DNA of 64,000 nucleotides from Angiostrongylus vasorum (Eukaryota > Nematoda > Chromadorea > Rhabditida > Metastrongylidae): positions 310,001 to 374,000 of the forward strand of contig JADANN010000068.1 of NCBI GenBank assembly GCA_018806985.1, written 5' to 3'. The notes under the pieces are model-generated. The model was not told the origin of the DNA, made no database searches, and saw only the letters and a program-made list of their open reading frames with translations. Position numbers and translations under genes: made by a program. Shown here one piece after another: positions 33,123 through 43,366 of the stretch (positions are counted from its first letter, which is position 1; the number at the start of each line of letters is the position of its first letter).

Positions 33123-33256
33123 TACTCGCAAGCGCTACCATACTCGAACAAGACCACCACCATGGACTACGATTGCGAGAGGAAGGAACGAATGGCATAT
33201 GTGCTGGGGTCCGCACAGCTCGTGAAGACAGACCGTCCAAGTATCCGAGTAAGTAA

Positions 33257-33960
33257 GTAACCTTCTGTTCTCGAGCAACTCCTTTGTGGTAGTGGAGATG
33301 TGATGTGATCTGATCTTCTTGCCTAAGGAAATGAAAAGAATTCGGCACAAACTTTAAGTCCTCCGACAAGTAGCTCGTTGTCTTCGGTCCGATTTTTCTT
33401 AATCTGCCAGTCACGCGTAGATAGGATCTCTCTCATAATGGTCTCGTCCATGTACAGCTAGAATTTTTTCGTGATCGATGACATGAATTCTTTTTCAGCT
33501 TTTGGCTGAATCGAATCATTGCGCGAAGAATCGGACTCACTAGAGAATGATGGGAATAGCGATGTGTCATGCAGGCACCATCTTCTGTTGTTAGAATATG
33601 GTCGATCTCTGCATGAATCGTGCTCTTGGGAGACTCCCTTGTCTAGCGGCGGCCTTCTTCCTTTTGGAAAAACGGGTTTCCATGGAAGAGACGTGCTACA
33701 GACAGAAATCCTGCGAGACGGTTTGTTCACTTTTCTCTCTCCTAATCGAAATTTTTCCGATTCTGTGCTCGCTACCGTTGGACTTTCCCTATTCGGGCAT
33801 TGAAGCCTCCGACAATAAATTTATACTAAGCCTTATCATTGCCGACAAGTTCCCCCAACTGGCAGTAGACGCATCTAACTCGCACTTTTTAGCTGCAACG
33901 GTCAATCAGTAGCAAGTGATGATGGTGATCTTCAGGAAGGATACCGTGTGAGATAATAAT
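33257..33960 (-). mobile_element. Second RTE-2-like endonuclease fragment, opposite orientation
   Basis: The minus strand codes SLPWKPVFPKGRRPP and NNRRWCLHDTSLFPSFSSES, equivalent to the end of the RTE-2 endonuclease. It abuts the 3' end of the plus-strand RTE-2 and is more diverged than the other copies. Confidence 0.8.
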
Positions 33961-34124
33961 CAAGCAATGAAGAGAGCATAAAATCCGCACAAACTCGAGA
34001 GCACTTAAGTAGGCGTGCTTCAGCATATCCATGTACGAGGTAAAGTAGGTTATAGTCACTGCAATAAAGCCAAGACATGGAATCCATCCCCTTCACTCAA
34101 TTTAACCTCAAAGCAAATGAGGAA

Positions 34125-34215
34125 ATGTTCCTTTTCTCTCTTTCCCCTCCCCGCCACCTGAGCCCGCGCCATGTGGTCTCCTGACTAATCGGCGGCGCAC
34201 TGTGTAAAGGAAAAT
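34125..34215 (-). mobile_element. Solitary RTE-1 5'-terminal fragment
   Basis: Resembles CCCTATCCGCCACCTGGGG and its surroundings at the RTE-1 5' end. No coding part is attached. Confidence 0.5.
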
Positions 34216-35821
34216 TTGTAGGTGTAAATCTAATAAGATTAAGTACTAACTAGATAGCATGGACTAGACGTGCCGAAAAACTTGCGGGACAAAGCAATTC
34301 ATGCTGGGCAAATCTCTTTAGAAGAATTTCTTGATAGCTGCTTCCTAGAAGCTGAAAATAAGGATTATAAATTTTATGAGTTTTTAAAGACTTTATAAAC
34401 ACGTCAATGATGAGTGAGTTTAAGTAAGGCATTTCTCTTGAGGTGAAAGGTAAGCAGTGGAAGCAGATGAAGACGTGGTAATATTGCTTGTTGATTCGCT
34501 TAGAATGATTCTCATTTCCAAAAAGCTACGAACATAAAGCCTCCCACTGTTCCACTAATTGGTATAACACAAGCAACAAAGCAGCTGGTGTTTCCGGCAA
34601 AAAGACATCCTTAAAGAAATCCGCATTTGTTCAAACACTTGCAAATTGCGCTGCGTGGGTGAAAAAGCGTCACCACAAAAGGAACTTGTCCGAATTTTCG
34701 GCTAGATCACAAAAATTGAAGAGTTTGATGTAACCGATCAAAAGCCCAGAATGGGCTTATCTCACAAGGCGCAGCCATACATGGGGAAACCTAATCGAAA
34801 TCTGATAAAACTCTTTTCCACTGTAGCAACGCTAGAAAACTGCTAGTGGCAACGATCAAGGACGCCCTGAAACGGCAAAGTCCGATCTCCAAGAAGAGAA
34901 GTTTTGTGCAATAATGCATGAAGTGAAAATGGTGTTTATGTGAGCACGATTCTTTGTCATCGAGGACCATTTCACTATCATGTAAGTAGATAGAAAGTAA
35001 GAGGCAAATACTTCGTAAACTGTGGCACCTAGAAGCTTCTGAGTCATAGAGTGATAACACTAAAGTTTCACTGTTTCCAGTAACGCACTCGAGAAGCACA
35101 GCGGATTTCGTCTGCCCTACGGCCCTCGAAGAATACCACACTTTATGTGTGAGGCTCTTTTACCTCTATTGTTTCTTGTGATATGTCTTTCATAACTAGT
35201 TTTCTGAGCTTTTCAAGAGTAGAGGAAACACGTTTTCTTAAAGATGACCGTAAATCACCTTGCACCTATATTCTCACTGTTCACATATATTTTACTCATT
35301 TGACATAATTCGTAGACGAAACACCTGCGTATTCACGCATATATGAATATGACGAAGTGCACACAGAAAGTACAAGTCAATCCAGCGAAGCAAAGACCAC
35401 TAGCTCTTTTCCTGTATGCACAAGCCTCTCGATACAAGTATAACGTCGCTTTTGATTTGGATTTAATTCCGTATTTTAACTATATCAGGTGGGCAACGTA
35501 ACCCTGCTAAGTACTCGTTGACGAAGTTCGAAGTGACATAAGCTTCTTTTCTATGATCGAGAGGAACGGAGACGGTAGAAATGAAAGGATTTTTGTATAT
35601 TAATGCAATATGGAAGAAAAACTTTTCATGTATCCGTAGAAGAAATGCCTGTTTTTTCGTACAAAAAAGCATACTGGTTTTTTTCTACCTCAAGTTGACC
35701 AATTGTGCTTTGTTCTTACTTCTCTTATTTCTTCTCCGATCACATAGATTCTCCTAATGGTTCTTTTCTGACCACAGCAACACAACCAGTGAGATTTGGA
35801 TGATAACACCAAAGTAACTAG
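34216..35821. other. No recognisable gene
   Basis: Long AT-rich stretch. Frames are short, and I see no motif, RNA gene or family repeat. Confidence 0.4.
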
Positions 35822-36010
35822 TGGGTATTGAGTGATAACATCGACGCAGCTCGTGTTCCAATAAGTGATTATTTCGATACAAATATGCCTTCCAAAGAAC
35901 TGGATTCAATTTATGATTTGTCATTGAACAGAGAGATACTAGTGGCTGAGCGGTTAACACAGATGAACTTTTCCCATGACAGCCAAGACGAAGGCGATGT
36001 CATCGAATAA
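35822..36010 (+). CDS. Candidate terminal exon of an unknown gene
   Basis: An open segment of about 62 codons ends in a TAA stop at 36008-36010. It contains VPISDYFDTNMPSKELDSIY and ends SQDEGDVIE. Codon use looks coding-like and the product is acidic. No acceptor AG can be fixed with certainty, and I find no partner exon, so it may be chance. Confidence 0.22.
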   Translation, partial: WVLSDNIDAARVPISDYFDTNMPSKELDSIYDLSLNREILVAERLTQMNFSHDSQDEGDVIE

Positions 36011-36109
36011 TTGGCATCATTTGCAATCTTTATGGTAAGAAATGGAAGCAAAATCGACTTCGTTATGCGCACTGTTATATTTGCTTACTTATTTATATGA
36101 ATCGTCAGT

Positions 36110-36390
36110 AGGCTTCCCAAGCTGAGAAGTTTGACATTTACACCCGGAAACCCGGCTAGGAGTGAAAGAATAATAGATTCACCACTGTGCCGGTATGCAA
36201 CTAATTGCATGGTACCAAACCTCCCTTTGATCCATACGGTCGAAGACTTCGTGGGGGTGGTGACGAACTGAGGAAGGTTACGGCTAGGCTGACTTCGGAA
36301 CTCCAGTGAACCACAATGGCTGAACCATTAAGATATGCTGAGGTTTGCACAGCCAGTGAATAGGAACCATCCAAGTGTACAAGCAAATAT
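36110..36390 (+). repeat. Element E copy
   Basis: Contains CCCAAGCTGAGAAG, CTTTGATCCATACGG, GACTTCGGAACTCCAGTGAA and a 3' tail with CCATCCAAGTGTACAAGC. Confidence 0.72.
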
Positions 36391-36574
36391 TTGCTATGAT
36401 ATGCTTTTTTCTTAAGATTATCCAGCTACTAAAAACTGGAAAATAGGAAAAAAATCGCAGTGATTCATAGGATTTTCTTCTTCGCTCAACCGTGATTTAA
36501 ACCGATATCAGTGTATGTTGTCTTTCTGTGATTTCCTTTCTAATTGTAAATATGTTACCAATAAAAAATAAAAA
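36391..36574. other. Short spacer
   Basis: No feature seen. Confidence 0.4.
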
Positions 36575-36645
36575 AAAATACAGCTCTCGACGTTGATTAA
36601 TGCCTGAGAGATGCGCCATGCGTTCGACTTCATTAAGCATTGTGG
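36575..36645 (-). repeat. SINE-A 3' fragment
   Basis: Only the tail part remains (CTCTCGACGTTGATTAATGC, GCGTTCGACTTCATTAAGC). It stops abruptly at about 36645. Confidence 0.75.
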
Positions 36646-37062
36646 GGAAGCTTCTAAGGACCTTTAGACCCTTTTTTTTCTTTTCTGTCATCAGCGACTG
36701 AAAAAAATCCACAAGGAAGACGGCATCGCCAGTCACCATGATATGGCCACTCATCTTATTTTTGAATATTTCCCGAAAATCCAACTGAAAATGAGAGAAA
36801 ATGACTACTTCTTACTGCCGGTTACTAAAATAGAAGTGTTAGATTATTGCAAAGAAGATGAACGAATGAATGAGGAAGTGAAGATAGAAATTTTCACGCC
36901 TTAACAAGTTTGTGGCTAATAGTGGCTCAATCCACTCTACTATCAAGATTTTTTTACCATCTTCTTGCTGTCATCACCTAGTCATATAGATCACATTGCC
37001 AGATTGAGGAAAATCTCCTCACTATTTGAAGATAATCTTAACCTAGTCCCCAAGAATAACTT

Positions 37063-37450
37063 GGTATGTGGCGGATAGCACAGTGGTAGTGGCGTGCGTC
37101 ATAACGAGCTTGGTGCTAGTTCGATTCCACACCGGGCCAACCAAGCCTCTCTTCCCTCTGAGGTCGGGAAATTGGTACCGGACTTGTATAGAAAAAAAAT
37201 TCGCTATTTGCAATCCAATTGGGAACGCTTCATCCCGGCTATCTTAGGACTCCAGGAAGAATTGCTCGACCAGCGTTCTACTACATTCAAGGTAAAAGGG
37301 AAATCCTGAAGTAGCAACCGAAGTCACACGTAAACGTTGGAAGACCTTCGAGGAAGATGTATGTGAGGAAACGAATCGAATGTGAGAAGTGCTGGGGTCT
37401 GCCCAGTAGACGTGAAGACGTATTAAATAACATAAAAATAAAAATAAAAA
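37063..37450 (+). repeat. SINE-B copy 1
   Basis: tRNA-like head with A box TAGCACAGTGG (37076-37086) and B box TAGTTCGATTCC. It is followed by the domain shared with SINE-A (GTCGGGAAATTGGTACCGGA), a body unlike SINE-A, and a 3' tail GTGCTGGGGTCTGCCCAG (37389-37406) like the RTE-2 end. It closes in an A-rich AAAAT repeat. Confidence 0.85.
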
Positions 37451-37534
37451 AGTCCAGCTAGCTGAGATACTCACAATATTTGAAAATGTAGCTTATTGTG
37501 CGATTAGAACGACGTTTTTCGGCTAGTAATTCCG

Positions 37535-37880
37535 ATAGGTCCCCAACGGTTTACCGCCTCATCGTAGCTGGGAGGTGTTCCTGCGTGTTGCGCTGCGATG
37601 TACAGCGGGGGACTCATTCCCACCGGCAAGGTCTCTCAAGCTGAGAAAGAGTCCGACAACTGCATCAGGAAGGCCAGTTAAGAGTAAACCATCCACAAGT
37701 GCGGCTATTGACTGTGGTGGTGACGTCTTGGGGGAAGATTTTAACACAGGCTGGCCTCGGAACTCCAGAGAAAAACAATGGCTGAACCTGTGAAACTCCA
37801 AAAGTGGAGAAAGTGCTAGGTTCGACACAAAGAGCGAGGATGGGCCCTCCAAGTATCCAATTCCGATAGAAATATGACCG
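37535..37880 (+). repeat. Element E copy
   Basis: The best full copy: AAGGTCTCTCAAGCTGAGAA, GACTGTGGTGGTGACGTCTT, CTCGGAACTCCAGAG, and an RTE-2-like 3' tail ending CCTCCAAGTATCC. Confidence 0.78.
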
Positions 37881-37979
37881 CAACAACATATATAGTTCCA
37901 AGAAAAGCTCCGCAGATTAAAAAAACACTTGAAAACTTGCAAAACTTGAGCGAAAACAGGATAAACTTCCAAGTTTTGC

Positions 37980-38065
37980 AAATAACTCACCATCATTGTG
38001 GTTCTATTTCAAATAATATTCTGCCTTAAAAAGTAATAGGCAGTAGATAAAAAAGTTAAGCGAAT
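37980..38065 (+). repeat. SINE-C 3' fragment
   Basis: Matches ACCATCATTGTGGTTCTATT and TAATAGGCAGTAGATAAAAA. Confidence 0.72.
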
Positions 38066-38086
38066 TGAGAACTTGTTTATAATAAC

Positions 38087-38374
38087 ATGGATCCCTGGTC
38101 GCTTTCCGTTACACGAAAAACGGCGACAGATTTGTGTAACGTTTGCTATTTCAGAAGGACAAATCGTTTGATAATCCGACCCGCGCTGAAAGAAGCATGC
38201 ACTGTCCATGACGGTAATAATATGCCGAGAAAACGACTTAAGCAACATTTGACTGATAAAGAGAACAAATATGAGACCTGGAGAAAGATGAAGAACGAAA
38301 GAAAATGTTCTCTAAAGGAGAATAAAATTACGATGATGAAAAACACCATCCGTTCTGAGCCACACCGCAATTAA
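38087..38374 (+). CDS. Uncertain small open frame
   Basis: 95 codons from an ATG, coding a basic product (LKQHLTDKENKYETWRKMKN). I recognise no domain, signal peptide or splice context. It could be a real small gene or chance in A-rich DNA. Confidence 0.18.
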   Translation: MDPWSLSVTRKTATDLCNVCYFRRTNRLIIRPALKEACTVHDGNNMPRKRLKQHLTDKENKYETWRKMKNERKCSLKENKITMMKNTIRSEPHRN

Positions 38375-38634
38375 AAGTAGGAGCATGGTGCTATTGCGAG
38401 GCGAAGTCTACATTTAGACGCATCACTTGATTAGCTAAAGCGGTAAGTTTTAGTGGAAGAACGTCGATGTGACATGAGAAAAAAACATAAAGCAGAAAAA
38501 GCGACAATGGGGGTTTTTTTCAGTGAGGAAAAAATTGCGTTTTTCAACAAGTCCAGGACTTCTATTTCAACGCCCATTTCAACCTGAGTAGAAATCACAT
38601 GCATTGCTTATTTAAACATCAATCAGCAACTATA

Positions 38635-38896
38635 GAGGATAAAGGATAAAGCTCTCGGCGTTGATCAAACCCCTGAGGGATATGCCATGCATTCAACTTC
38701 ACTAAGCATCGTTTGGTGAAATGATTCTCGGTGGCCTTCCGATGCATCGAGCCAATGCTACCATCCTCCCAGAGAAGTCTGGTACCGATTTGCCGACCCT
38801 TGAGAGATGGAAGGCTTGGTGGGCCATGGCGCAGGGGTCGATTCCACGTGTGCGTTGCAGCGCTCATCCGACCACTGCGCACCCCGCGCCTTATGC
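38635..38896 (-). repeat. SINE-A copy with perfect 13-bp TSD
   Basis: Flanked by ATCAGCAACTATA at 38622-38634 and 38897-38909. The tail is at the left and the head at the right. Confidence 0.93.
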
Positions 38897-38982
38897 ATCA
38901 GCAACTATATACACTTCTAATTCAAACTTACAATTCTATGAAAAACTTCGATCGATTAACGTCTTAACAAAAACCAATCTAT

Positions 38983-39078
38983 AATGCTGAGATATTTGCA
39001 AAACTCCGGACCGCAGGCGGCTGCGGTGGGGGAACGAACGAGCTATTGTCCTTCCCTGGTAGTAACGCGTTCACCACT
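38983..39078 (-). repeat. SINE-C arm, left of the TTAGGC region
   Basis: Covers GATATTTGCAAAACTCCGG to AACGCGTTCACCAC and breaks off there. The opposite arm at 39715-39950 carries the reverse complement. Confidence 0.82.
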
Positions 39079-39204
39079 TTCGGGGGTTCCGACGACTTTT
39101 TGAGGTTTTGGGCGGCATGGTTCGTTTCCGCGGCTAGAGTAGCCCTTGGCACGTTTTTTGCGTTTACGGTTGTTCCGGCGAGTTTTCGAGGTTTTGGCGG
39201 CATT

Positions 39205-39325
39205 AGGGTTTAGGCTTAGGCATAGGCTTAGGGCTTTGGTTTAGCCTTAGGCTTAGGCCTAGGTTTAGCCAAGGGGTTAGGCTTAGGCTTAGGCTTAAGC
39301 TTAGGCTTAGGCATGCGCTTAGGCA
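39205..39325 (+). repeat. Interstitial TTAGGC cluster
   Basis: Ten exact TTAGGC hexamers plus variants (ATAGGC, TTAAGC, CTAGGT) in about 120 bp. TTAGGC is the telomere repeat of most nematodes. On the minus strand the same DNA reads AAGCCT, coding Lys-Pro pairs, so a coding origin is the alternative. Confidence 0.85.
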
Positions 39326-39704
39326 GTTTCGATGATCCGGCGACTTTTAGAGATTTAAGAGTTTTTCGCGTTTTTGTGTTTTTTGAGGCTTTCGGCGTTT
39401 TTCGAGATTTCGGCATTTTTGCGCCTTTTTCGATTTTTTCGCTCTTTTTGTTTTGCATTTTTTTTGCGTTTTTCGTGATTTTCCAACTCCTAACCGGAAA
39501 ACTTGTTCGCGCTGCAGTAACCGTCTGCGAGCATCGACAGCTGGCTGGAAACAGCGTCGGTGCGGCGAAAATCGCGTCCGTAGGCCTTTTCTGGGATTCG
39601 GGCGGACAACTCGTCCGCGTCGAATGGGCGGCGGTTTTCGCGTTTTTCTCTCTTGAAACGCGTTCTTGGGCAATTTCCTGGCGCAGAACCCCCTCCCCGC
39701 CCAC
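39228..39704 (-). CDS. Candidate Lys/Pro-rich protein, histone-tail-like
   Basis: 158 codons without a stop on the minus strand. The N-terminal half is nondescript. From about residue 75 it is strongly basic (KKMQNKKSEKIEKGAKMPKS) and ends in Lys-Pro repeats (PKPKLKPKPKPNPLAKP). The composition resembles linker-histone or nucleolar tails, but low complexity can give this by chance. GC content is higher than its surroundings, and inverted SINE-C arms flank it. No domain identifies a function. Confidence 0.28.
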   Translation of the reverse strand: MGGEGVLRQEIAQERVSREKNAKTAAHSTRTSCPPESQKRPTDAIFAAPTLFPASCRCSQTVTAARTSFPVRSWKITKNAKKMQNKKSEKIEKGAKMPKSRKTPKASKNTKTRKTLKSLKVAGSSKLPKRMPKPKLKPKPKPNPLAKPRPKPKAKPKP

Positions 39705-39714
39705 CTTCGGGGAT

Positions 39715-39950
39715 CCCGTTGACGGGTGATTGCTGATGGCAAGCGATCGATAGGACTAGCTGAGAGACAGGCGAAACGAAGGACCTGCATGGTGTGGTGG
39801 TGAACGCGTTGCTCCCCGGAAAGGACAACAGCTCATTCGTTCCCCACCGCAGACACAGTTTTGCAAATATCTCAGCATTATACAAGTTATATTTCGCAAC
39901 ATACCTTGCCATTAATAAGAATAGGCAATAAGAAAAAAAGGTTAAGATGG
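39715..39950 (+). repeat. SINE-C copy, right of the TTAGGC region
   Basis: Good copy. GACGGGTGATTGCTGATGGC, the tRNA-like pair TGGTGTGGTGG and CATTCGTTCCCCACC, then TTTTGCAAATATCTCAGC and the CAATAAG..AAGGTTAAG end. Confidence 0.85.
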
Positions 39951-40251
39951 TGACAAATCAGTCTAGTTTCTTCGCTTTTATGTTTTCATTGAAAAAACAA
40001 CATTTAATTTAGAGTGGTCTTTATGGGGTTGACCGACCTAGAGCTGTCCTACCGTAATATAACGATACTGATCAGCATCAGGTGGAAAGAATTGATAAGG
40101 AACCATTTCATCAAAAAACTTTGAAACGGAACGCTGACGCACAAAGAATCAATATTTTCGACGATTTTCAACTTAACCGAATCGCTAAAACTAAGGAATA
40201 AGGAAGAACTAGATTTGAAAAAGATTTTGGCTATAGTTTTTTTCAAAATAT
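39951..40251. other. Short spacer
   Basis: No feature seen. Confidence 0.4.
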
Positions 40252-40630
40252 AAATGGAACGGTTAGCACAGTGGCAGTGATGTCCGTCATCACGAGCGTG
40301 GTTTTAGTTCGACTCCGCTCCGGGCCAACCAAGCCTCTTACCCCTCAGGGTTGGGAAATTGGCACCGCAATTGTCTGGGGGAAAAAAAATCACTCTCTGA
40401 AGTCCAACTGGGAACGCTGTAGCTGAGCTATCTCACGACTCCAGGGAGAATTGGTCGACCAGCATTCTACGACATTCAAAATGAAGTGAAAATCCTCAAG
40501 CAGCAACCGAAGCCACACGTAACGACTTGCTACACCTTCCTGGACGATGAATGCGAGGAAACGAATTGGATGTGAGAAGTGTTAGCACCCGCACAGTAGA
40601 CGTGAGGATGGATCACATAAACAAACTAAT
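40252..40630 (+). repeat. SINE-B copy 2
   Basis: A box TAGCACAGTGG and B box TAGTTCGACTCC. Central domain GTTGGGAAATTGGCACCGCA, then the SINE-B body with GACTCCAGGGAGAATTGG and the RTE-2-like tail. Confidence 0.85.
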
Positions 40631-40725
40631 TTAACTAGTCAATTAATTAAATAAATAAATTAAACAAAGAAATAAATAAATAATTAATAAATGAATAAAT
40701 AAATAACAAGATGTTTAGAAACATA
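40631..40725. repeat. AAAT-type microsatellite (SINE-B tail expansion)
   Basis: AATAAATAAATTAAACAAAG and similar units directly follow the SINE-B 3' end. Confidence 0.85.
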
Positions 40726-41486
40726 GAAACAAACTAAAGAAGAGCAGAAGCGATCCTCTGCAGAAAGTCAGATGCAAGAAAATGAAAGTGAGGACTGCAT
40801 TAAAAGGATAAGTAAAAAAGTAAATGACTGCAAAAAGAGCACGGAAATTCTGCAATAATCTTACTCACTGCAGCTGTTTTTCTTCTTTTAGAGAACATTG
40901 TGAAGGACTTCTTCAACTTCAATGCTCTGCATATTTAAGTGTCCCTAGAGGGTCAAAATGTCTAGAATGATGAGAAAAACCATTCAGCACTTTAACTGGC
41001 CGCAGAATATTATTGACAGAGTTGGATAGCCCGGCTGTGTATTATTTATCCTTAAAGATAACGTGGCGCAGCCAGGATTCTGTTGATCGAGTAACTTCTC
41101 CAGTTGATCAAATCCACATAGTGCCACCTTCTAGCTCTTATTAGTAGACTCTTTGGATATCAAAAGTCAAACTCAGCTTGAGCCAAGCTGAAGATAGAGA
41201 CAAAAATCAATGCCCAGATGCGTTTTGTTCTTCGCTGGGACCTGGAAACCGAGAAAGACCATATACCACTGACAGAATACTTATTTTTTAGAGAAAAATG
41301 ACGTCATGGAACATGATTGCATCTCGGTATACTAGTAAACTGCAAATTATGCATTGGGCTAGGATTAAGAATCTATTGCGACATAATGAAAGAAAAGCTT
41401 AACAATGTGGGACAAGCAGAAACCTCAAATAGAATTCAGCTTTATCTAGAAATAACACTAGTCTAACATTTATTTTATGCCTATTC
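40726..41486. other. No recognisable gene
   Basis: No supported feature. Confidence 0.4.
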
Positions 41487-41735
41487 TTAGGGATGCGCCA
41501 TACATTCTACTTCCTTAAGCATCGTCTGGAGGTGAATTAATGCATATCTGGCTTTTACAATGACTCTCGATGGCCTACCGATGTATCGAGCCAGTGCTGC
41601 TATCCTCCCAGACAAGTCTGGTACGAATTTGCCGACCCCGGAGGGATGGTGGATTTGGTGGGCCAGAGGCGCGGGAATCGATCGCATGTGTTATTCAGGG
41701 TGCCTCCGACTACTGCGCCCAAGCGCTCATTTATG
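41487..41735 (-). repeat. SINE-A copy lacking its 3' tail
   Basis: The head and body are good, but the GGATAAAG tail and the GATCAACG block are absent. Confidence 0.85.
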
Positions 41736-41744
41736 GCAGGATAC

Positions 41745-41910
41745 GATGTGGAATACAACCACAGGAATGATAAGATATGAGCAAACTCTGGACGTCACTT
41801 AGGGCTTAGAACCCGCGACTACTCACTTTTCGCGGGAGCTCACGTGCTACCTACCACATCAACCGAATCCTTTGCTTTGCCCTTCTCTCTGCCAGTTTTA
41901 CATTTTTGTA
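41745..41910 (-). repeat. SINE-C, diverged subfamily
   Basis: Contains GATATGAGCAAACTCTGGAC and GGGCTTAGAACCCGCGAC, as in 50795-51075. Confidence 0.6.
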
Positions 41911-42720
41911 AGCGAAAAATAATATGGTTGCAATTTCTGCGAGTTGAATAGAACATTGAATTAACTCCCATAACAACTTTGCTTCGTGTTTCGAAATTTT
42001 TCGAGTTGGACATTGCCGAAGTTCGATGACTTTTCTTCACCAGTGGAGAATAGGAGTTGAGCACGGAGTGACAGCGACGTGTCCTTGAGATTTACATCGA
42101 TGAATTCTGGAAGCAAATATGTTTGCTTTAGGCCATCGCATTAACTTATACATTAAGTGGACATGTAGTATATTCATGCAGATGTTTTTTTGGATATGTT
42201 TGAACATGTACATTTTTTTTATGTCCATTTTGCCAGAAGCCTGAAATCAATCGACTATACAGTAAATGGACAGCGGCACGTGTCATCTGCAATAGATGAG
42301 TCCAACATACACTCAGGAAAACTCGACAAGTTCCTCATGTGTGTCTCATAGATCATCGTCTTCGGAGGAGCTCAGATAAGCTGCTCATGACGACCTTGTG
42401 AGAAATTTTTGTGGTTGTGAAAACACTAAGAATAAAAGCGCTTATAACGAAAATGTCAGGTTCCTTCTTTGCCTAGAGCTACTTGAACTTAGTAATACTT
42501 ATGAGTGGTGGCGAAAAAATGATGAGTTTACTAATTCCAGAGAATAAATCTCGTAAAAATAGATCCAGTCATATTCACATTCCCTTTTTATATTCACTGA
42601 AAACTTTATGATCATTTCTCAAATATCGCAGAATTCTATTTAGTAGTTTGATAGTAATAATAATAGCACAAAGCAATTTGATCTTAGAAAAATGATGGTT
42701 TCCTTATGACTGGAAAAATG
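41911..42720. other. No recognisable gene
   Basis: No supported feature. Confidence 0.4.
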
Positions 42721-42721
42721 A

Positions 42722-43020
42722 AAAGGATAAAGGATAAAACGGTCAGTGTTGACCAATCTCTGAGAGATGCACCAATGCATTCGACCTCTTTCACGGCCTG
42801 ACAGAGACAAACGAACCTTTGTGCTGTGCAGTGACTTGCGGTGGCCTACCGATGTATCAATTCAGTGCTGCAATTCTCGTAAGCAGATCTGGCTCTAATT
42901 TGTTGACCTCGGGGGGATGGAAGGTTCAGTCCGAGTTGGGATAAGTCACGGACGCCGCACCGAACAAATGACCTCGTGCGTATTGTACGGAAACTCTTAT
43001 CACTGCGCTACGCGATCGTT
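42722..43020 (-). repeat. SINE-A, diverged
   Basis: Two GGATAAA tail units at the left, TGCATTCGACCTC and GGTGGCCTACCGATGTATC inside, and GCGCTACGCGATCG at the head end. Confidence 0.8.
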
Positions 43021-43366
43021 TCACAAAGAGAGCACAGCAAAGTAATGCGACAGCAATTCTGCACTCGGGTCAATCAAGCCCTTCATTCATTCGAGGTTGG
43101 CTGTTGGCACAAATAAGCTCGTTTGCTAACAATAAAACACTGGCTTGCCTTGATTCTCACACACTAAATATTCATTTGGTTACTCTAAAAACTTAACGAA
43201 GATAAAAGTAATCCGCTGAAAAAAAAATTTAAGAACAAAATCTACGCATACGTCTTTGTATTAATGAGCACTTTTTCTAGATAGAAGAGAAGACATCTTA
43301 AAGAAAACTAACAAATTCTTATTGGTTAATGCTCATTAATACTGTGGCGCTTTAGTACCGTTACAA
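43021..43366. other. No recognisable gene
   Basis: Contains a partial match to the tRNA-derived central domain at 43065-43100 and no gene. Confidence 0.35.

Larger units (their letters stand above)
29530..33252 (+). mobile_element. RTE-2 non-LTR retrotransposon, near full length, broken
   Basis: From 5': UTR, endonuclease, linker, RT and C-terminal domain, then the 3' tail GTGCTGGGGTCCGCACAG (33201-33218) and a short GTAA repeat. A PLE-2 insertion at 30757-31251 splits the region after the endonuclease. Many frame breaks and a mutated RT active site show it is dead. It differs from RTE-1 in sequence and tail but has the same domain plan. Confidence 0.92.
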
